DNA of 29,102 nt from VFZL01 sp046734915 (lineage in GTDB: Bacteria; Acidobacteriota; Vicinamibacteria; Vicinamibacterales; CAVVIG01): NCBI GenBank assembly GCA_046734915.1, contig JBKPSC010000341.1, forward strand, positions 1 to 29,102. Reading direction: 5' to 3'. The position numbers were made by a program, and so were the translations under genes. The notes under the pieces were generated by a model, which saw only the letters and a program-made list of their open reading frames with translations, searched no databases and was not told the DNA's origin. Of the stretch, positions 25,557 through 29,102 are shown in pieces; within the stretch, counting starts at the first letter, position 1, and every line of letters starts with the position of its first letter.

Positions 25557-26570
25557 ATGGACAAACAGCCCACTCCCGAGAAGATTCTGCAGACCGGGCT
25601 GGCCTTCTGGCCGGCCAAGACGCTCTTGAGCGCGATCGAGCTCGGCGTCTTCACGGTCCTGGCCAAAGGTCCGCTGAAACTAGACGACTTGCGCGCACGC
25701 CTGGGTCTGCATGCGCGGTCGACGCGGGATTTCCTCGACACGCTCGTCGCGCTCGGTTTTCTGGAGCGTAGCGGCGACCAATACTGCAACACGAATGAGA
25801 CGGCGCTGTTCCTCGACAAGAACAAGCCGTCGTACGTCGGCGGCATCCTCGAGATGGCCAACCGGCGCCTGTATTCGTTCTGGGGGTCGCTGACGGAGGC
25901 GCTACGCACCGGACAGCCGCAGAACGAGATCAAGACAGGATCCCGGGGACTGTTCGACGAGCTGTACGCCGATCCGGCACGGCTCAAGGAATTTCTGACC
26001 GCGATGAGCGGCCTGAGCCGCGGAGCCAACATGACCATCGCCCGGGCTTTTCCCTGGGTCGACTACAAGACGTACGTTGACGTTGGTACGGCGCAGGGCG
26101 ACCTGGCGGCGCAAATTGCGCTGGCCAACCCCCACGTGCGCGGGACAGGCTACGATCTGCCGGTCGTGGAGTCGATCTTCCGAGAGTACATCGGGGCACT
26201 GGGCCTCGCCGACCGCGTCGAATTCAAGCCCGGCGACTTCTTCAAGGATCCGCTTCCCGCCACGGACGTGGTGCTGATGGGGCACATCCTGCACGACTGG
26301 GACCTCGACACCAAGCGGATGCTGATCCGCAAGGCCTATGACGCGCTGCCTTCCGGAGGTGCCTTCATCGTCTACGAGGCGATCATCGACGACGAACGCT
26401 CGACGAATGCCTTCGGGCTCATGATGAGCCTCAACATGCTCATCGAGACGCCCGGCGGTTTCGACTACACGGGTGCCGACTGCTGTGGCTGGATGAAGGA
26501 AGCGGGATTTTCGGAGTCACGCGTCGAGCGTCTGCTTGGGCCGGAGTCGATGGTTATCGGCATCAAATAG
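25557..26570 (+). CDS. SAM-dependent O-methyltransferase (dimerisation plus catalytic domains)
   Basis: This 337-residue enzyme is of the plant/fungal and polyketide-type O-methyltransferase family. An N-terminal winged-helix dimerisation domain comes first (AFWPAKTLLSAIELGVF, LDTLVALGFLER). The catalytic domain has the SAM loop YVDVGTAQG (D175-G181), whose usual DVGGGxG is replaced by DVGTAQG. It also has GDFFKDPLP and MGHILHDWD, with the catalytic His at H246. The substrate is probably a small phenolic or natural-product hydroxyl group. No biosynthetic partners are seen. Start choice is open: ATG 25557 fits the family best, while in-frame ATG 25530, ATG 25488 and GTG 25473 are alternatives. 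GGAGGT lies at 25469-25474 and AAGGAAGG at 25535-25542, and neither is ideally spaced. Confidence 0.8.
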   Translation: MDKQPTPEKILQTGLAFWPAKTLLSAIELGVFTVLAKGPLKLDDLRARLGLHARSTRDFLDTLVALGFLERSGDQYCNTNETALFLDKNKPSYVGGILEMANRRLYSFWGSLTEALRTGQPQNEIKTGSRGLFDELYADPARLKEFLTAMSGLSRGANMTIARAFPWVDYKTYVDVGTAQGDLAAQIALANPHVRGTGYDLPVVESIFREYIGALGLADRVEFKPGDFFKDPLPATDVVLMGHILHDWDLDTKRMLIRKAYDALPSGGAFIVYEAIIDDERSTNAFGLMMSLNMLIETPGGFDYTGADCCGWMKEAGFSESRVERLLGPESMVIGIK

Positions 26571-26617
26571 TCATCCCAAGGAATTCGTGCTCGGGGACCG
26601 GCGTTCGTGGCATCGTT

Positions 26618-28909
26618 ATGGCCATGAGAAAGCTAATTTGGCTTCTGGCCCTCGCGATCGTTTCGTGCGACAGTCCCGAGCCGCCTGCGGTCAATCCGGT
26701 CATGGCCAAACCGGCCATGACCAGTCCGGGCATGACCAGTCCGGCCATGACCAATCCGGCCATGACCAATCCGGCCATGACCAATCCGGCCATGACCGGC
26801 TGGCAGGGCCGGGCCGAAAAAGTAACGATCACCAGAGATACCTGGGGGATTCCGCACGTCCACGGTCCCACCGACGCCGACGCAGTTTTCGGCCTCATGT
26901 ACGCGCAGGCTGAGGACGATTTCAACCGCATCGAGAACAACTTCCTCCTCTCTCAAGGCCGATTGGCGGAAGCGGCGGGCGAAGCCGAAATCTGGCGCGA
27001 CCTGCGCATGAAGCTCTTCATCGATCCCGAAGAGATGAAGGCCCAGTTCGCCGCCAGCCCCAATTGGCTGAAGGCGCTGATGGATGGCTGGGCCGACGGG
27101 CTCAACTATTACCTGTACACACATCCAGAGGTGAAGCCGCGCGTCATCACCCGGTTCGAGCCGTGGATGGCGCTGACTTTCAGCGAAGGCAGCATCGGCG
27201 GAGACATCGAGCGGGTGAATCTGGCCGACCTCGAAGCCTTCTATGGCAAGAATCCGGACGCCGCGAACAAGGTCGCGCGCGACGAGTCGGGCATTATTCC
27301 TGCCGAGCCGACCGGTTCGAACGGCTTTGCCATCGCGCCGACGAACTCGGCGTCGAAGCACGCGCTGCTCTGGATCAACCCGCACACCTCGTTCTTCTTC
27401 CGTGCCGAGGCGCAGGCCACGAGCGACGAAGGTCTCAACGCCTATGGCGCCCTCACCTGGGGCCAGTTTTTCATCTATCAGGGATTCAATGAGCACGCCG
27501 GGTGGATGCACACCTCGAGCGGCGTCGACAACATCGACGAATACCTGGAGACCGTCACGCGGAAAGGCAACGACGTCTTCTACAAGTACGGCGACGAGGA
27601 GCGGCAGCTCACAGCCCGCACCATCGTTGTGCCATACAAGACCGCGACAGGCATGACGAAGCGTGAGTTCACCGTGTATCGCAGCCACCGCGGACCGATC
27701 GTTCGTGAGGTCGACGGCAAGTGGGTCAGCGTGCGCCTCATGGAAGAGCCCGTGAAGGCGCTGATCCAGTCCTATACGCGGACAAAGGCCAGGAACCTGC
27801 AGGAGTTCAAGGAGATCATGAATCTCCACACGAACTCCTCGAACAACACCGTCTTTGCCGACTCCGAGGGCAACATCGCGTACTTCCACGCCAACTTCAT
27901 CCCGAAGCGCGATACGCGATTCGATTTCACGAAACCGGTGGACGGCAGCGATCCGGCAACGGATTGGCAGGGCGTTCACTCGGTGGACGAGGCGCCCAAC
28001 GTCTTCAATCCAAAGAGCGGTTGGCTCTACAACACGAACAATTGGCCGTGGACGGCGGCCGGACCCGACAGTCCGAAGCAGAAGGATTACCCGCGCTACG
28101 TCGAACGCAACACGGAGAATCCGCGCGGCGTTCACGCCATCAGGATCCTGAGTAAGAAGAAGGACTTCACGCCCGAGACGGTCGTGCAGGCGGCGTTCGA
28201 CAGCCAACTGCCCGAGCTCGAGCTGCTCGTGCCCACGTTGACTCGCGCCTACGACCGGCTGTCGGCGCGCAACCCATTGAAGCGGAAGCTCGCGGACCCG
28301 ATCGCGTCGCTGAAGAAGTGGGACTTCCGCTGGGCGGCCGACTCGGTGGCGACGACGCTCGGCGTGTTCTGGGGCGAAGACCTCTGGATCCGCGTGACCG
28401 ATGACGCACGGCAGGCAAACCTGTCGGTCTACGAATTCATGGAGACGCGCGCCACGCCGCAGCAGCGGCTCGAGTCGCTTGTGGCAGTCGTCGACAAGTT
28501 GACCGCTGACTTTGGCACGTGGCAGACGCCGTGGGGCGACGTCAACCGGTTCCAGCGCCTCACCGGCGACATCGTGCATCCCTTTGACGATGCCGGTCCG
28601 AGCATCCCGGTGCCGTTCACGTCCGCGCGCTGGGGCTCGCTCGCGTCGTTCGGCGCTCGTGCTTACAAGGGGTCCAAGAAGATCTACGGTACGAGCGGCA
28701 ACAGTTTCCTCGCCATCGTCGAGTTCGGCGACAAGGTGTCGGCGAAGGCCGTCACGGCCGGCGGTCAGAGCGGCGATCCCAAGTCAGCTCACTTCAACGA
28801 TCAGGCCGAACGCTATGCCAGCGGCGACCTGCGAGACGTCTACTTCTACCCGGAGGATGTCAAGGCGCATACCGAACGTGACTATCACCCTGGGCAGCAA
28901 CACGAGTGA
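26618..28909 (+). CDS. Penicillin-acylase family N-terminal-nucleophile hydrolase, lipoprotein
   Basis: This 763-residue protein hydrolyses an amide bond, in the family of penicillin G acylase, aculeacin acylase and acyl-homoserine-lactone acylases. The leader KLIWLLALAIVSC (Cys17) is a good lipobox (IVSC). A tandem-repeat linker (residues 26-60) precedes the alpha subunit (VTITRDTWGIPHVHG onward). Self-cleavage is expected before S234 in PTGSNGFAIAP, giving the nucleophile serine. The beta subunit has LLWINPHTSFF, a GWMHTSSGVDNIDEY block and the oxyanion-type NNTVFADSEGNIAYFHANF. Because it is lipid-anchored, it probably acts in the periplasm or at the outer membrane. The acyl substrate is not evident. 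The start may be ATG 26618 or ATG 26624. It lies 47 nt after the methyltransferase gene, so they may share a transcript. Confidence 0.88.
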   Translation: MAMRKLIWLLALAIVSCDSPEPPAVNPVMAKPAMTSPGMTSPAMTNPAMTNPAMTNPAMTGWQGRAEKVTITRDTWGIPHVHGPTDADAVFGLMYAQAEDDFNRIENNFLLSQGRLAEAAGEAEIWRDLRMKLFIDPEEMKAQFAASPNWLKALMDGWADGLNYYLYTHPEVKPRVITRFEPWMALTFSEGSIGGDIERVNLADLEAFYGKNPDAANKVARDESGIIPAEPTGSNGFAIAPTNSASKHALLWINPHTSFFFRAEAQATSDEGLNAYGALTWGQFFIYQGFNEHAGWMHTSSGVDNIDEYLETVTRKGNDVFYKYGDEERQLTARTIVVPYKTATGMTKREFTVYRSHRGPIVREVDGKWVSVRLMEEPVKALIQSYTRTKARNLQEFKEIMNLHTNSSNNTVFADSEGNIAYFHANFIPKRDTRFDFTKPVDGSDPATDWQGVHSVDEAPNVFNPKSGWLYNTNNWPWTAAGPDSPKQKDYPRYVERNTENPRGVHAIRILSKKKDFTPETVVQAAFDSQLPELELLVPTLTRAYDRLSARNPLKRKLADPIASLKKWDFRWAADSVATTLGVFWGEDLWIRVTDDARQANLSVYEFMETRATPQQRLESLVAVVDKLTADFGTWQTPWGDVNRFQRLTGDIVHPFDDAGPSIPVPFTSARWGSLASFGARAYKGSKKIYGTSGNSFLAIVEFGDKVSAKAVTAGGQSGDPKSAHFNDQAERYASGDLRDVYFYPEDVKAHTERDYHPGQQHE
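26693..26797 (+). repeat. 15-bp minisatellite in the acylase leader linker
   Basis: Seven units of 15 bp, with consensus AATCCGGCCATGACC, encode N/S/K-P-A-M-T five-residue units at residues 26-60. The last three are identical at the DNA level and the earlier ones are diverged. The array lies between the lipidated Cys and the catalytic domain, so it acts as a tether. Its perfect 3' copies suggest recent slippage expansion. Confidence 0.9.
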
Positions 28910-28913
28910 TCAC

Positions 28914-29102
28914 ATGAACACCGGTTCCATGTTCTGGACGCGGCGAGAGCTACTGAAAACGCTCGCGGCGGCGCCTGTTGCCGCCGCCGTACCCAGCGAC
29001 GCCCTGGCCCAGGCGCCCAGCGCAGCGCAATCGGCGCAGTACGGAGCCGGCACACTGCCGGCCGGCATCCGGTCGCGAATGGCCAACAACGTGAACGGCA
29101 TC
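28914..29102 (+). CDS. Partial Tat-exported protein, probably an alpha/beta hydrolase
   Basis: The CDS starts at ATG 28914, 4 nt after the acylase stop, and runs out of the window after 63 codons. The N-terminus has a twin-arginine signal peptide, TRRELLKTLAAAP, followed by a hydrophobic Ala-rich stretch and ALAQA as the probable cleavage site. The mature start, LPAGIRSRMANNVNGI, resembles N-termini of epoxide-hydrolase-like alpha/beta hydrolases, but the catalytic residues lie outside the window. An in-frame ATG at 28929 is an alternative start. The tight spacing suggests it is cotranscribed with the acylase. Confidence 0.7.
   Translation, partial: MNTGSMFWTRRELLKTLAAAPVAAAVPSDALAQAPSAAQSAQYGAGTLPAGIRSRMANNVNGI

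Noticed and set aside
26571..26617. Gap sequence TCATCCCAAGGAATTCGTGC that looks like a dispersed intergenic repeat
   Set aside because: Only one copy is in the window, so dispersal cannot be shown here. A genome-wide search for it would decide.
26633..28579. Minus-strand frame of 648 codons opposite the acylase, with an Arg-Ile-Gly-His-Gly repeat
   Set aside because: The repeat is the reverse reading of the 15-bp minisatellite, and the plus frame has a full acylase with signal peptide.
1..29102. CRISPR arrays, tRNA or rRNA genes, insertion sequences
   Set aside because: No spaced direct repeats, cloverleaf-like segments or transposase frames were seen by eye. The tandem repeats found are coding or short intergenic.

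Overview
This is a high-GC bacterial chromosome segment with tightly packed, often overlapping genes. No phage, IS element, tRNA, rRNA or CRISPR array was seen. The mix of genes points to a soil-type Gram-negative bacterium: a TonB-dependent receptor with an N-terminal carboxypeptidase-regulatory-like domain, a Kup potassium transporter, an AddAB nuclease, a penicillin-acylase lipoprotein and Tat-exported hydrolases. Acidobacteriota (Vicinamibacteria-like) is my best guess. It is an inference from style and gene content, not a marker-based placement.

Positions 227-6394 hold the most interesting unit. It appears to be a complete ceramide (sphingolipid) synthesis locus. A plus-strand pair encodes a GNAT-fold protein of the bacterial ceramide synthase type (241-1413) and an NAD-dependent epimerase-like reductase of the CerR type (1394-2359). 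This pair converges, with a 4-nt gap, on a minus-strand operon of three genes joined by 4-nt ATGA overlaps: a dedicated acyl carrier protein (5227-5526), a fatty acyl-AMP/CoA ligase (3557-5230) and serine palmitoyltransferase (2364-3560). These are the same five functions known to be needed for ceramide synthesis in Caulobacter. A plus-strand nucleotidyltransferase (5651-6394) diverges from the ACP promoter and may activate a polar headgroup.

Positions 6395-12693 carry an intergenic region with a 16-bp tandem repeat and a perfect palindrome. It is followed by a lipoprotein with four Ig/PKD-like repeats, a strong hairpin, a TonB-dependent receptor and a Kup K+ transporter. Positions 12803-19662 are addB-addA (double-strand break end processing), joined by an ATGA overlap. 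Positions 19711-23296 are two overlapping half-ABC exporters, probably a heterodimer. Positions 23358-25432 are a stand-alone 5'-3' exonuclease/flap-endonuclease-like protein overlapping an RNA m5U methyltransferase of the RlmC/RlmD/TrmA family.

Positions 25557-29102 carry an O-methyltransferase-type enzyme and a penicillin-acylase family lipoprotein whose tether is a 15-bp minisatellite. The window ends in the start of a Tat-exported, probably alpha/beta-hydrolase, protein. Several start codons are GTG or TTG, and the starts given were chosen from family alignment and Shine-Dalgarno position.
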